From DAIOGN01 sp036745245 (GTDB taxonomy: Bacteria; Zixibacteria; MSB-5A5; JAUVRN01), in assembly GCA_036745245.1 (NCBI GenBank), contig DAIOGN010000028.1:1-29478 (forward strand): a stretch of 29,478 nt of DNA, read 5' to 3'. Each line of letters starts with the position of its first letter. Position 1 is the first letter of the stretch. The notes beneath the pieces were generated by a model. That model was not told the origin of the DNA. It searched no databases and was given only the letters and a program-made list of their open reading frames with translations. Made by a program: the position numbers and the translations under genes. Shown piece by piece: positions 22,366 to 29,478 of the stretch.

Positions 22366-23685
22366 ATGTCCAGGTCGCGCTCTCAGTCGGCGGTCGCAGC
22401 CCCGGGTGCCGTGCCTTTGTCGGACACCCGGTTCCGTACCTCATCCTTTCGCCCCGAGGAATCACCTGCCGGCGAGAGCCTGCGCGTGCTCCTGTATTCT
22501 CACGACACGTTCGGCCTGGGACACCTTCGGCGCTGCCTTAAGATCGCCGATGCCCTGGTGCGCAGCTTTCCCGACCTGTCGGTGCTTCTGGTCACCGGAT
22601 CGCCCCTCGTACACCGCTACCGGCTGCCGCCGCGCGTGGACTACGTCAAACTGCCCGCCGTTCGCAAGACAGGAAGTGAACTCTACGAAGCGCGCACCCT
22701 GCGCGTGTTGTTTGACAGCGTGCTGGAGATGCGTTCGGGACTCATCCGCGAAGCGGTGCGCGGTTTTTCACCGCACGTGGTGCTCGTGGACCACTCCCCC
22801 GCAGGCATGAAGGGCGAAATGAAGCCGGCGCTCGAATGGCTTCGAACGGAGCGGCCGGGCACCACCACCATACTGGGCCTGAGGGACATCGTGGATGCCC
22901 CGGACACGGTGAGAGAACAGTGGACGAGCCAGGGGATGTACGACCTGCTGCGCACACATTACGACCGGATCCTCGTCTATGGCAGCCGCGAGATTTTCGA
23001 CCCCATGTCGGCCTACGCATTCCCGCCCGACCTGTGCGACAAGACTCACTTCTGCAACTACCTGCCGGAGCGAGCGGCGTCCCGTGCCCCGGCGCGCCGG
23101 CACGTCCAGGGCACAAAGCCTCTGGTGGTGGTCACGATCGGCGGCGGCGACGGGGCAGCCGACACCGTGATTCTACCCTATCTCGACATGCTCGAGTCGC
23201 GGGACCTGTCGTCCCGCGTGGACACCGTCATCCTGGGCGGCCCGTTCATGCCGGAAGACTTGCGTGCACCGCTTCAAAAACGGTGTCGCCGGCTGGCCGT
23301 GAAGCTTCAGTTCCATGTCACCAGCACACGGCGCCTCCTGGAACAAAGTCACCTCGTGGTGGCCACGGCAGGCTACAACACGGCCACGGAGATCCTGTGC
23401 TTCGCCCGGCGTGCCATCCTCATCCCCCGCATGCTGCACAGGCAGGAACAGGTGATGAGGGCGAGTGCACTGGCCGAACGGGGGCTGGTTTCAATGCTGC
23501 ATCCGGGCGAGGTGACGCCTGACCGACTGCATGAACTCGTGAAGGTACATCTTGCAAGCTCGGACGAGCCGTTGACCCGGGCCCGCGCCGAAGGCCGGAT
23601 CCTCCTGAACGGCGGCGACCGAATCGTGGAATTCTGCAAACCCATTTTCGCGGCCCACAGGCCCAACAGGGAGACTCTCTCATGA
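22366..23685 (+). CDS. MurG-like predicted glycosyltransferase (COG4671 type)
   Basis: The 439-residue protein has a polar N-terminal stretch (1-38) and then LLYSHDTFGLGHLRRCLKIA (about 42-61), the N-terminal glycine loop of GT28/MurG-like enzymes. A second Rossmann domain (about 250-400) includes VVVTIGGGDGA and the donor-site region VVATAGYNTATEILCF with RAILIPR. This pattern fits a family of predicted glycosyltransferases without known products. It should be cytosolic or membrane-associated and transfer a sugar from a nucleotide donor. ATG 22366 follows the previous stop with no gap, and its own stop overlaps the next gene by four bases (ATGA). Confidence 0.85.
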   Translation: MSRSRSQSAVAAPGAVPLSDTRFRTSSFRPEESPAGESLRVLLYSHDTFGLGHLRRCLKIADALVRSFPDLSVLLVTGSPLVHRYRLPPRVDYVKLPAVRKTGSELYEARTLRVLFDSVLEMRSGLIREAVRGFSPHVVLVDHSPAGMKGEMKPALEWLRTERPGTTTILGLRDIVDAPDTVREQWTSQGMYDLLRTHYDRILVYGSREIFDPMSAYAFPPDLCDKTHFCNYLPERAASRAPARRHVQGTKPLVVVTIGGGDGAADTVILPYLDMLESRDLSSRVDTVILGGPFMPEDLRAPLQKRCRRLAVKLQFHVTSTRRLLEQSHLVVATAGYNTATEILCFARRAILIPRMLHRQEQVMRASALAERGLVSMLHPGEVTPDRLHELVKVHLASSDEPLTRARAEGRILLNGGDRIVEFCKPIFAAHRPNRETLS

Positions 23686-24977
23686 ACGTCAAGCCGGCCC
23701 CCCTGCGCGTGGGATACATCGTCAAGATGTTCCCGCGCCTGTCGGAAACCTTCATTCTCAACGAGATCCTGGAACTCGAGCGGCAGGGCGTCGAAGTGGT
23801 GATCTTCTCGCTGAAGAAACCCAATGAGGGCCAGTTCCATCCACAGCTTGCGCATCTGCGCGCGCGGGTGTGGTACCTGGATGATTTCGACCTTAAGAAA
23901 TGGCCCGTGTGGATCGCGCCGGAGTGGCCCTTTCTGGAGGCCCACCAATCGGGTCTCTTCAAGCTGCTGGCGGAGGGGCTTGCGGCCGGCGACGCGCTAC
24001 GCATCGATCAGGTCTGGCAGGCCGCCTGGGTGGCGGCCCGCGCGCACTCGTTTGGCATTGTTCATCTGCATGCGCACTTCGCCTCCCTGCCCAGCACACT
24101 GGCGTATTTTGCCCATCGTATTTCAGGCATCCCCTTTACGTACACCGCGCACGCCAAGGATATCTACGTATACACCGCCAATGAGCATCACCTCGAAGAC
24201 AAGCTCCGCCACGCGGCCTGCACGATTACGGTGACCCATTTCAACCGCCGGTATCTCGAAGCGACGTACCCGGGCGCGTCCGACGGACGATTGCGCGTCC
24301 TCCACAACGGTATCGACCTCGATCTGTTCAAGCGGGACCCGAACGTCCGAAGGGAGAGTGCGCTCATTGTGTCCGTGGGGCGTCTCGTCCCCAAGAAAGG
24401 TTTCGACGTGCTCCTCGCAGCCCTGGCACAGGTCAAGAAGGGCGGCGTTCCCTTTACCTGCCGCATCGTGGGTGACGGTGGCGAAGCACAGACGCTCATG
24501 GAATTGCGCGACCGGCTGGGGCTGAGCTCCGAGGTGGAGTTTTCCGGGGCCTGCAACCGCGATGAAGTGGTGAAGCTCATGCAGCGGGCCACCCTGCTAT
24601 GCCTCCCGTGCGTCGTGGCCGAAGACGGCAACGTGGATGCGCTGCCCACGGTGCTCCTGGAGGCTCTGGGCTGCGGGCTGCCGGTGGTGTCCACGTCCGT
24701 GTCCGGTATTCCGGAGATCATCGAACACGAACAAACGGGGTTGCTGTCTCCCCCCAACGATCCCGCGGCGCTGGCGGACCAGATGCAGAGGCTCGTACGC
24801 TCGGAAGAGCTGCGCAGTCGTTTTGCGACGGCCGGCCGCCTCAGGGCCGAGGAGCGTTTTGACCTTCACCGAAACGTGGCCGAACTCTTGTCGGTATTTC
24901 AGAACAGTCAGAATGCCGACCGCGATTCCCGACGCGATTCCAGTGCGATGCTGGCAGGAGCCGGACATGTCGCTTGA
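23682..24977 (+). CDS. GT4-family glycosyltransferase A
   Basis: The 431-residue protein is a GT-B fold transferase. The N-terminal domain contains MFPRLSETFILNEILELE, HLHAHFASLPSTLAYFA and TAHAKDIY. The C-terminal nucleotide-sugar site contains VLHNGIDLDLF, SVGRLVPKKGFDVLLAAL and the EX7E-like motif EDGNVDALPTVLLEALGCG. The wording is close to colanic-acid-type (WcaL) and other exopolysaccharide transferases. It should act at the cytoplasmic face of the membrane in glycan assembly. ATG 23682 overlaps the previous stop (ATGA). Its own last 11 bases overlap the next gene. Confidence 0.93.
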   Translation: MNVKPAPLRVGYIVKMFPRLSETFILNEILELERQGVEVVIFSLKKPNEGQFHPQLAHLRARVWYLDDFDLKKWPVWIAPEWPFLEAHQSGLFKLLAEGLAAGDALRIDQVWQAAWVAARAHSFGIVHLHAHFASLPSTLAYFAHRISGIPFTYTAHAKDIYVYTANEHHLEDKLRHAACTITVTHFNRRYLEATYPGASDGRLRVLHNGIDLDLFKRDPNVRRESALIVSVGRLVPKKGFDVLLAALAQVKKGGVPFTCRIVGDGGEAQTLMELRDRLGLSSEVEFSGACNRDEVVKLMQRATLLCLPCVVAEDGNVDALPTVLLEALGCGLPVVSTSVSGIPEIIEHEQTGLLSPPNDPAALADQMQRLVRSEELRSRFATAGRLRAEERFDLHRNVAELLSVFQNSQNADRDSRRDSSAMLAGAGHVA

Positions 24978-26232
24978 GCGGCCCCGGCTGGTGTACCTGT
25001 GCGCCGACCGCGGAATTCCACTGGGCGGCGTCAAAGGTGCTTCGGTGCACGTGGCAGAGTTCCTGAACGCCCTGCGTGACGAGCGCTTCGACGTGCACAC
25101 GGTAGCGGCCCGCCACGCTCCGGACCATCACTTCGGCCCGACCTGCTCATCCCTGGCCCCGCGGGAGGAGTCCCTGGCTCCGTTCTTCCATGCCGCCCTT
25201 TCGCAGCAGGGAGATCGCCGTACGCTCAGGGAGGCTCGCGACCTCCTGTTGAACTCGAGTGTGACGGCCGAACTGGACGCCCTGCAGAGCGACCGGCCCG
25301 TGGAACTCATCTACGAACGCTATTCTCTCTTTGGCTTTGCCGGGCGTGCCTTTGCTGCGCGTCATGGCATCCCCTTCCTGCTCGAAGTCAACGCGCCTCT
25401 GATTCTGGAGGCCGTGAACTTTCGCGAGCTGGGTGCCCGCGATCTGGCCGAACTGGTCGCACACTATCTATTCAGCACAGCCGACCATGTGGTGGCAGTA
25501 TCCAGGGTGGTGGCGGAGTATGTGCAGAAGGTGGCGCCGCAAGCGAGAGTGACCGTGATCCCCAATGGGGTGGACCTCCGGCGCTTTGAGGCACCGCCAG
25601 CCCGTGCGCATGGCCAAGGGCCCCGCGATCCGGGCAACTTTGCTGTGGGGTTTGTGGGTTCCGCCCGTCCCTGGCACGGCCTCGATCATCTGATCGATGC
25701 TTTCGGTGTACTGGCGGGATCTGATGGCGGTGCACGTCTTCGAATTGTGGGTGACACCGGGGCGATGGATCAGACGTTGCGACGACAGTGCGCTGAGCTG
25801 GGCCTGGATCACCGGGTGGAATTCACGGGCGCCGTGCCCTTCGACTCCATTCCCGGGGAGCTTGCCGGGCTCGATGTGGCCGTGGCGCCTTACCCGCCAT
25901 TGGAGGACTTCTATTACTCACCTCTGAAGATATTCGAATACATGGCGGCAGGACTGCCGATCGTGGCGTCCGCCATCGGTCAGATCAGCGAGGTGCTTCA
26001 GCATGAACGCACGGCGCTTCTGGTGCCGCCCGGGGATCGCGACGCGCTGGTGGCGGCCCTCACGCGTCTGAGACAGGACACGGCACTGCGGCGGCGATTG
26101 GGTGAAGCGGCGCGCGAAGAGGCCTTCACCAGGCATTCGTGGCAGGCCAGGCTGGCCACACTGAAGGTCATCGTGGCTGAACTACTCGAGCGCACACCCG
26201 GCACAGGAGCGACCCGTGCGGCTCAAGTCTAG
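24967..26232 (+). CDS. GT4-family glycosyltransferase B
   Basis: The 421-residue protein is a second GT-B transferase, distinct from gene A. The N-terminal domain begins LVYLCADRGIPLGGVKGASVHV. The C-terminal site has VIPNGVDLRRF, VGFVGSARPWHGLDHLIDAF and YSPLKIFEYMAAGLPIVAS, the usual donor-binding glutamate region. The start is ATG 24967, seven bases after AGGAG; the frame is open further upstream but that part overlaps gene A and is ignored. It overlaps the ABC exporter gene by 17 bases. It probably adds a different sugar to the same glycan. Confidence 0.92.
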   Translation: MSLERPRLVYLCADRGIPLGGVKGASVHVAEFLNALRDERFDVHTVAARHAPDHHFGPTCSSLAPREESLAPFFHAALSQQGDRRTLREARDLLLNSSVTAELDALQSDRPVELIYERYSLFGFAGRAFAARHGIPFLLEVNAPLILEAVNFRELGARDLAELVAHYLFSTADHVVAVSRVVAEYVQKVAPQARVTVIPNGVDLRRFEAPPARAHGQGPRDPGNFAVGFVGSARPWHGLDHLIDAFGVLAGSDGGARLRIVGDTGAMDQTLRRQCAELGLDHRVEFTGAVPFDSIPGELAGLDVAVAPYPPLEDFYYSPLKIFEYMAAGLPIVASAIGQISEVLQHERTALLVPPGDRDALVAALTRLRQDTALRRRLGEAAREEAFTRHSWQARLATLKVIVAELLERTPGTGATRAAQV

Positions 26233-28084
26233 GCTGACACCGGTGGATTTCGGCTCCATCCGCCGGATCTTCGGGCACTTCGGGCAACATCTGGCGCCTC
26301 ACCGTGGTCGACTCACCGGCAGCGCGCTGTTGCTTTTGGCAGCCGCCGTGGTCACGCTGGCGCAGCCGTGGCCGCTCAAGATCGTTTTCGATTACGCGCT
26401 CCTGCCTCCCGCCGGCTCGAAGGCGCCCGCCGCCTGGTCCATACTCGGAGACCTGAGCCCGCTCACCCTGATCGTCCTGGCGGCCACCCTCGTGCTGGCG
26501 CTGGCGACGTTGCGCGGTGCGCTTCAGTACAGCGAGAGTATTCTCACCAAGACCGTGGGCCACCGCGTCGTGGCTCAGATTCGTCTGCAGCTGTTCTCTC
26601 ACATTCAGCGCCTGCCGCAATCGTACCACGATTACAGGGAGACCGGCGAGCTCATGACCCGACTTACGGGCGACATCGGGCTGCTCGAAGAACTCCTCAC
26701 CACCACCGTGATCACCGTGGCAAGCCAGTGCCTGCTCATCCTCGGCATGTTTGTCATCATGCTCACGATCGACTGGCAACTGGCGCTGCTCACCGCCGCC
26801 GTGGCGCCCCTGTTTCTTCTGGCCGCCTTCCGTTACTCACCGCGCATTCGGCAATCGGCCAGACAGCAGCGGGAAACCTATGGCAAGATCGTGGCCTCCG
26901 TGCAGGAAAGCCTGGCCGGCATCAGCCAGGTAAAAAGTTACGGGCAGGAGAGGCACCGCGAGAAACAGATCTCCAAATCGATGGACAAGGACGTGAAGGC
27001 CAACGTCCGAACCACGCGCCTGGCGGCCACCTATGCCCGCATCGTGGACATTATCATGGCGGTGGGTACGGCCCTCGTGCTGTGGCTGGGCGCACGCAAG
27101 GTCCTTTCGGGGGCTCTGTCCGCGGGCGACCTGCTTGTGTTTCTGGCCTACGTGCGCGGCATCTACCGGCCGGTTCAGGACATCGCCAGACTCTCCACCA
27201 AGGTGGTCAAGGCCACGGTGCGCGGAGAGAAGATCATCGAGATTCTGGAGCTGGAACCCGAAGTGTCCGACCGCCCGGGATCGGTGTCGGCCGAGCATAT
27301 TCAGGGTGAAATCCGATTCGATCAGGTTCAATTCGCCTACGTCCAGGGCCACCCCGTACTGACGGATTTTTCCTGCCGCATCCCCCGGCACCAGACTACG
27401 CTCGTGATCGGGCACACGGGAGCGGGCAAATCGACGCTCGCGAAGTTGATTCTGCGCCTGTACGATCCGCAGGAAGGTACTATACTTCTGGACGGCCACG
27501 ACATCCGGGGTTACCGCATTCACAGCCTGCGCAAACGCATCACCCCGCTCGCTCAAGACACCTTTTTGTTCCGGGCCACAATTGAGGAAAACATCGGCTT
27601 CGGCAGGCGTCATGCCACGCCTGACGAGATCAGGGAGGCGGCCATCCGGGCGAGCGCGCACGACTTCATTGAAAAGCTGCCGCGGGGCTACCAGACGCTG
27701 GTAGGTGAAGGAGGTCTGACGCTCTCCGGCGGACAGCGTCAGCGCATCAGTTTCGCGCGCGCTGCCCTGCGCCAGTCACCGGTGATGATCTTCGACGAAC
27801 CGGCCACGGGACTCGATCCCCGCTCGGAGCGCGCGGCCAAGGACGCCCTGTCGGAGTTTCGCAGGGATCGCACCATGATCATCATCACCCACCGCCTGCA
27901 CTTCCTCGACCTGGCGGACCATGTCATCCTGCTGGCGAATGGGCGCGTGCTGGAGGAGGGGACGCCTGAAGATTTGCGCGCAAACGGAAAGTTCTTTGCG
28001 GAATTCGTGTCGCACGGCCAACCAACCGTGGTGCATCCAAACCCGGGAGCGTCCGAGAGAGCGGCGGAAAGGCACGGTCGGTAA
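26216..28084 (+). CDS. Exporter-type ABC transporter (fused permease and ATPase)
   Basis: The 622-residue half-transporter has about six membrane helices (about 33-320) and a C-terminal ATPase. Walker A is G399-HTGAGKST, the signature is L503-SGGQ, Walker B is VMIFDEPATGLD (523-534), and the H-loop histidine is H559. This type, as in MsbA, works as a homodimer and exports lipids, lipid-linked sugars or peptides. Among glycosyltransferases it most likely flips a glycolipid or oligosaccharide. The start is GTG 26216, six bases after AGGAG. It overlaps gene B by 17 bases and is followed after one base by the kinase gene. Confidence 0.94.
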   Translation: MRLKSRLTPVDFGSIRRIFGHFGQHLAPHRGRLTGSALLLLAAAVVTLAQPWPLKIVFDYALLPPAGSKAPAAWSILGDLSPLTLIVLAATLVLALATLRGALQYSESILTKTVGHRVVAQIRLQLFSHIQRLPQSYHDYRETGELMTRLTGDIGLLEELLTTTVITVASQCLLILGMFVIMLTIDWQLALLTAAVAPLFLLAAFRYSPRIRQSARQQRETYGKIVASVQESLAGISQVKSYGQERHREKQISKSMDKDVKANVRTTRLAATYARIVDIIMAVGTALVLWLGARKVLSGALSAGDLLVFLAYVRGIYRPVQDIARLSTKVVKATVRGEKIIEILELEPEVSDRPGSVSAEHIQGEIRFDQVQFAYVQGHPVLTDFSCRIPRHQTTLVIGHTGAGKSTLAKLILRLYDPQEGTILLDGHDIRGYRIHSLRKRITPLAQDTFLFRATIEENIGFGRRHATPDEIREAAIRASAHDFIEKLPRGYQTLVGEGGLTLSGGQRQRISFARAALRQSPVMIFDEPATGLDPRSERAAKDALSEFRRDRTMIIITHRLHFLDLADHVILLANGRVLEEGTPEDLRANGKFFAEFVSHGQPTVVHPNPGASERAAERHGR

Positions 28085-28085
28085 C

Positions 28086-29432
28086 GTGAAAGCACCTTCC
28101 CTGCTCGCAGAGATCGCCGGCCTGACCGATGCGAAGCGCCTTCCGGTGAGCTCGCTGCTCGATACCAACTTTGTGCTGGAGGCGCTCCAGGAGCAGGTGG
28201 GGCCCGATCACGCGAAGCTCTCGCGCGTGGAGACCGAACACGTGCGTTACGTGCCTGGCACGAGCCTCGTCGCCAGCTACCGCGTTCACTTCACGAACGC
28301 GGACCACACACAGGAGCAGCTTACGCGCGTTTACTGCAAGGCCTCCCGCGCCGAGGCCTTTCCCAGGGCACTGGAGCGCGCCAAGGGCCTCACCTGGGCG
28401 GAATCCCAACTCTTCTCCTCGCCCGTGAGCTGTCCGGGCATCAACGTGCTCTTGTTCGAATTCCCCAACGATGCCCGACTGCTGAATCTCAGATCGATTC
28501 AGCCCAGGTCGCTCGGCATGATGCTGTCCCGCTTCGCGGGTGGCGAGTCCGCCGCCCAGCAGGACCTGCAGGTGGAGCTATTGCGTTACAAACCGGAATC
28601 CCGGTGCGTGGCGCGCGTCCGCTTCGAGAGTACCCCCGAGGCACCTCCGAGCGTGGCCGTGTTGCGCTGGGAGCGGCCCGATAAGGTCGGCGTCGCGTAT
28701 CAGCTGCTGGCGCAGCTTGGCCACCTGCTCGAGGGTGATCCGCATCTGGGTGTAGCTCCGCCCTTGTTTGCCGTGGAGACGCAGGGGATTTCCGCCGTGC
28801 GCTGGGTGGACGGCGAGCCGCTTTCCCACAGGCTGACCGGGTCGGACAGAGAGGCAGACCTCTGCCGTGCGGGAGTCGCCCTGCAAAAGCTGCACCGACA
28901 ATCCATCCGGGAGGTTCCACGCCTGGCCGCCACCGACTTCCTGATTCGCGCCCGACCGTCGGTGGACCATCTCGCACAGCACGGCCCAAGCGCTGCCCTG
29001 GCGACAGCCCTCTTCGCCGTCCTGGTGCAGGTGGAGTCGAGATTTCCTGCGGCTCCCTTTGGCTTTACACACGGGGACTTTCACCAGGGCCAGGTAATCT
29101 GTGGTGCGGAGAAGCTGTGGTTTCTGGATCTCGATCGCGCCTGCCTGTCCGAAGTGGACAGAGACACGGGCGGGCTTCTGGCTCATCTGCATCTTCTGGA
29201 TTTGAAGCATCAGCTCCAGGACAGAGCACGGTGCGAGCGGGCCTTCCTCGCGGGCTACCGGGAATCTGCGGGGTATGTCCCGGACGCGGGCCGCCTGAAT
29301 TTCTGGACCGCGTTGGGGCTGCTCGAACTTGCCGCCAAACAGTTTCGCCGGCTCAAGCCAGGATGGCCCGAGCGCATTTCCGCCATCCTCGCGCGCGGGT
29401 TGGAGCTGGTGCAGGACGGGGCGGCCGCTTGA
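28086..29432 (+). CDS. APH-fold phosphotransferase (maltokinase-like catalytic loop)
   Basis: The 448-residue protein has the C-terminal catalytic core of the aminoglycoside phosphotransferase/choline kinase fold. The loop is H329-GDFHQGQ336, with catalytic base D331; the usual metal-binding asparagine is Q336, a variant I recall from maltokinases (HGDLHLGQ). FLDLDRA (346-352) supplies the second metal-binding aspartates. The N-terminal lobe (1-210) is poorly recognisable. It should phosphorylate a small substrate, here most plausibly a sugar, lipid or amino alcohol linked to the exported glycan; antibiotic resistance is not implied. The start is GTG 28086, one base after the exporter stop. 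The frame is open upstream but that part overlaps the exporter. Confidence 0.85.
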   Translation: MKAPSLLAEIAGLTDAKRLPVSSLLDTNFVLEALQEQVGPDHAKLSRVETEHVRYVPGTSLVASYRVHFTNADHTQEQLTRVYCKASRAEAFPRALERAKGLTWAESQLFSSPVSCPGINVLLFEFPNDARLLNLRSIQPRSLGMMLSRFAGGESAAQQDLQVELLRYKPESRCVARVRFESTPEAPPSVAVLRWERPDKVGVAYQLLAQLGHLLEGDPHLGVAPPLFAVETQGISAVRWVDGEPLSHRLTGSDREADLCRAGVALQKLHRQSIREVPRLAATDFLIRARPSVDHLAQHGPSAALATALFAVLVQVESRFPAAPFGFTHGDFHQGQVICGAEKLWFLDLDRACLSEVDRDTGGLLAHLHLLDLKHQLQDRARCERAFLAGYRESAGYVPDAGRLNFWTALGLLELAAKQFRRLKPGWPERISAILARGLELVQDGAAA

Positions 29433-29443
29433 GTCACGGACCC

Positions 29444-29478
29444 GTGCCACAGCCGGTCGTGCCTGCGCTCGAATGGAC
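29444..29478 (+). CDS. Possible start of a further gene, cut by window edge
   Basis: A GTG at 29444 opens a frame without stop to the end (VPQPVVPALEW). It follows the kinase stop by 11 bases, the spacing used in this operon. With under twelve codons visible no product can be named and the start is uncertain. Confidence 0.2.
   Translation, partial: MPQPVVPALEW

Noticed and set aside
24637..24966. A 110-codon N-terminal extension of glycosyltransferase B
   Set aside because: It lies entirely inside glycosyltransferase A in another frame, and ATG 24967 has a well-placed AGGAG.
27921..28085. A 55-codon N-terminal extension of the APH-fold kinase
   Set aside because: It overlaps the ATPase end of the exporter in another frame; GTG 28086 directly after the exporter stop is the simpler start.
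28086..29432. Aminoglycoside resistance kinase
   Set aside because: Only the catalytic core fold is shared; the loop variant and the glycan-export operon point to a metabolic substrate.

Overview
The window is a GC-rich bacterial chromosome segment with 19 well-supported genes, one gene cut off by an assembly gap, and the possible first codons of another at the right edge. No single sequence names the organism. The extracellular protein with thrombospondin type 3 calcium repeats plus a dockerin-like tail, the histidine-kinase H-box of the type seen in Bacteroidetes-related kinases (FINNMTHEFKTP), and the presence of sigma-54 regulation together suggest a Gram-negative lineage of the FCB or Zixibacteria/Eisenbacteria/Krumholzibacteria kind. 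This is inference. The run of ten Ns ending at a repeated sequence shows it is a draft assembly, possibly a metagenome bin.

Layout. Positions 46-1825 (+): a DMT/EamA transporter, the first 30 codons of a crotonase-family gene that runs into the gap, and a complete crotonase-family gene. A long imperfect hairpin (1849-1901) lies between this group and the convergent 1942-3708 (-) secreted dockerin/TSP3 protein. Positions 3964-11716 (-) form a tightly packed operon. In transcription order it encodes a secreted two-PDZ protein, a membrane-anchored protein with an adaptor-like helical hairpin and a NEW3-like domain, a NosF-like ABC ATPase, two paralogous ABC-2 permeases with large soluble insertions, and a secreted serine beta-lactamase-like hydrolase. 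Divergent from it (11865-14218, +) is a two-component pair, a periplasmic-sensor kinase and an OmpR-type regulator. Four GTTAN repeats with exact 10-bp spacing lie in the shared promoter region, which suggests that the regulator controls both directions. A clean intrinsic terminator (14340-14366) closes the pair.

Positions 14443-17854 (+) encode a PafA-like alkaline phosphatase, an NAD-dependent sugar-nucleotide epimerase and a small methyltransferase. Positions 17907-20797 (+) encode a HAMP kinase and an NtrC-type sigma-54 activator. Just after the activator come a perfect 26-bp palindrome (20803-20828) and, about 80 bp further on, a good -24/-12 promoter. These drive an unbroken cluster from 20965 to at least 29432: UDP-glucose/GDP-mannose dehydrogenase, a MurG-like glycosyltransferase, two GT4 glycosyltransferases, an exporter-type ABC transporter and an APH-fold kinase. 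The start/stop overlaps show one operon. It most likely builds, phosphorylates and exports a uronic-acid-containing glycan or glycolipid on command of the NtrC-type pair.

The two most interesting units are the PDZ/hairpin-NEW3/ABC operon with its divergent kinase-regulator pair, and the sigma-54 glycan cluster with its own adjacent activator, enhancer-like palindrome and promoter.
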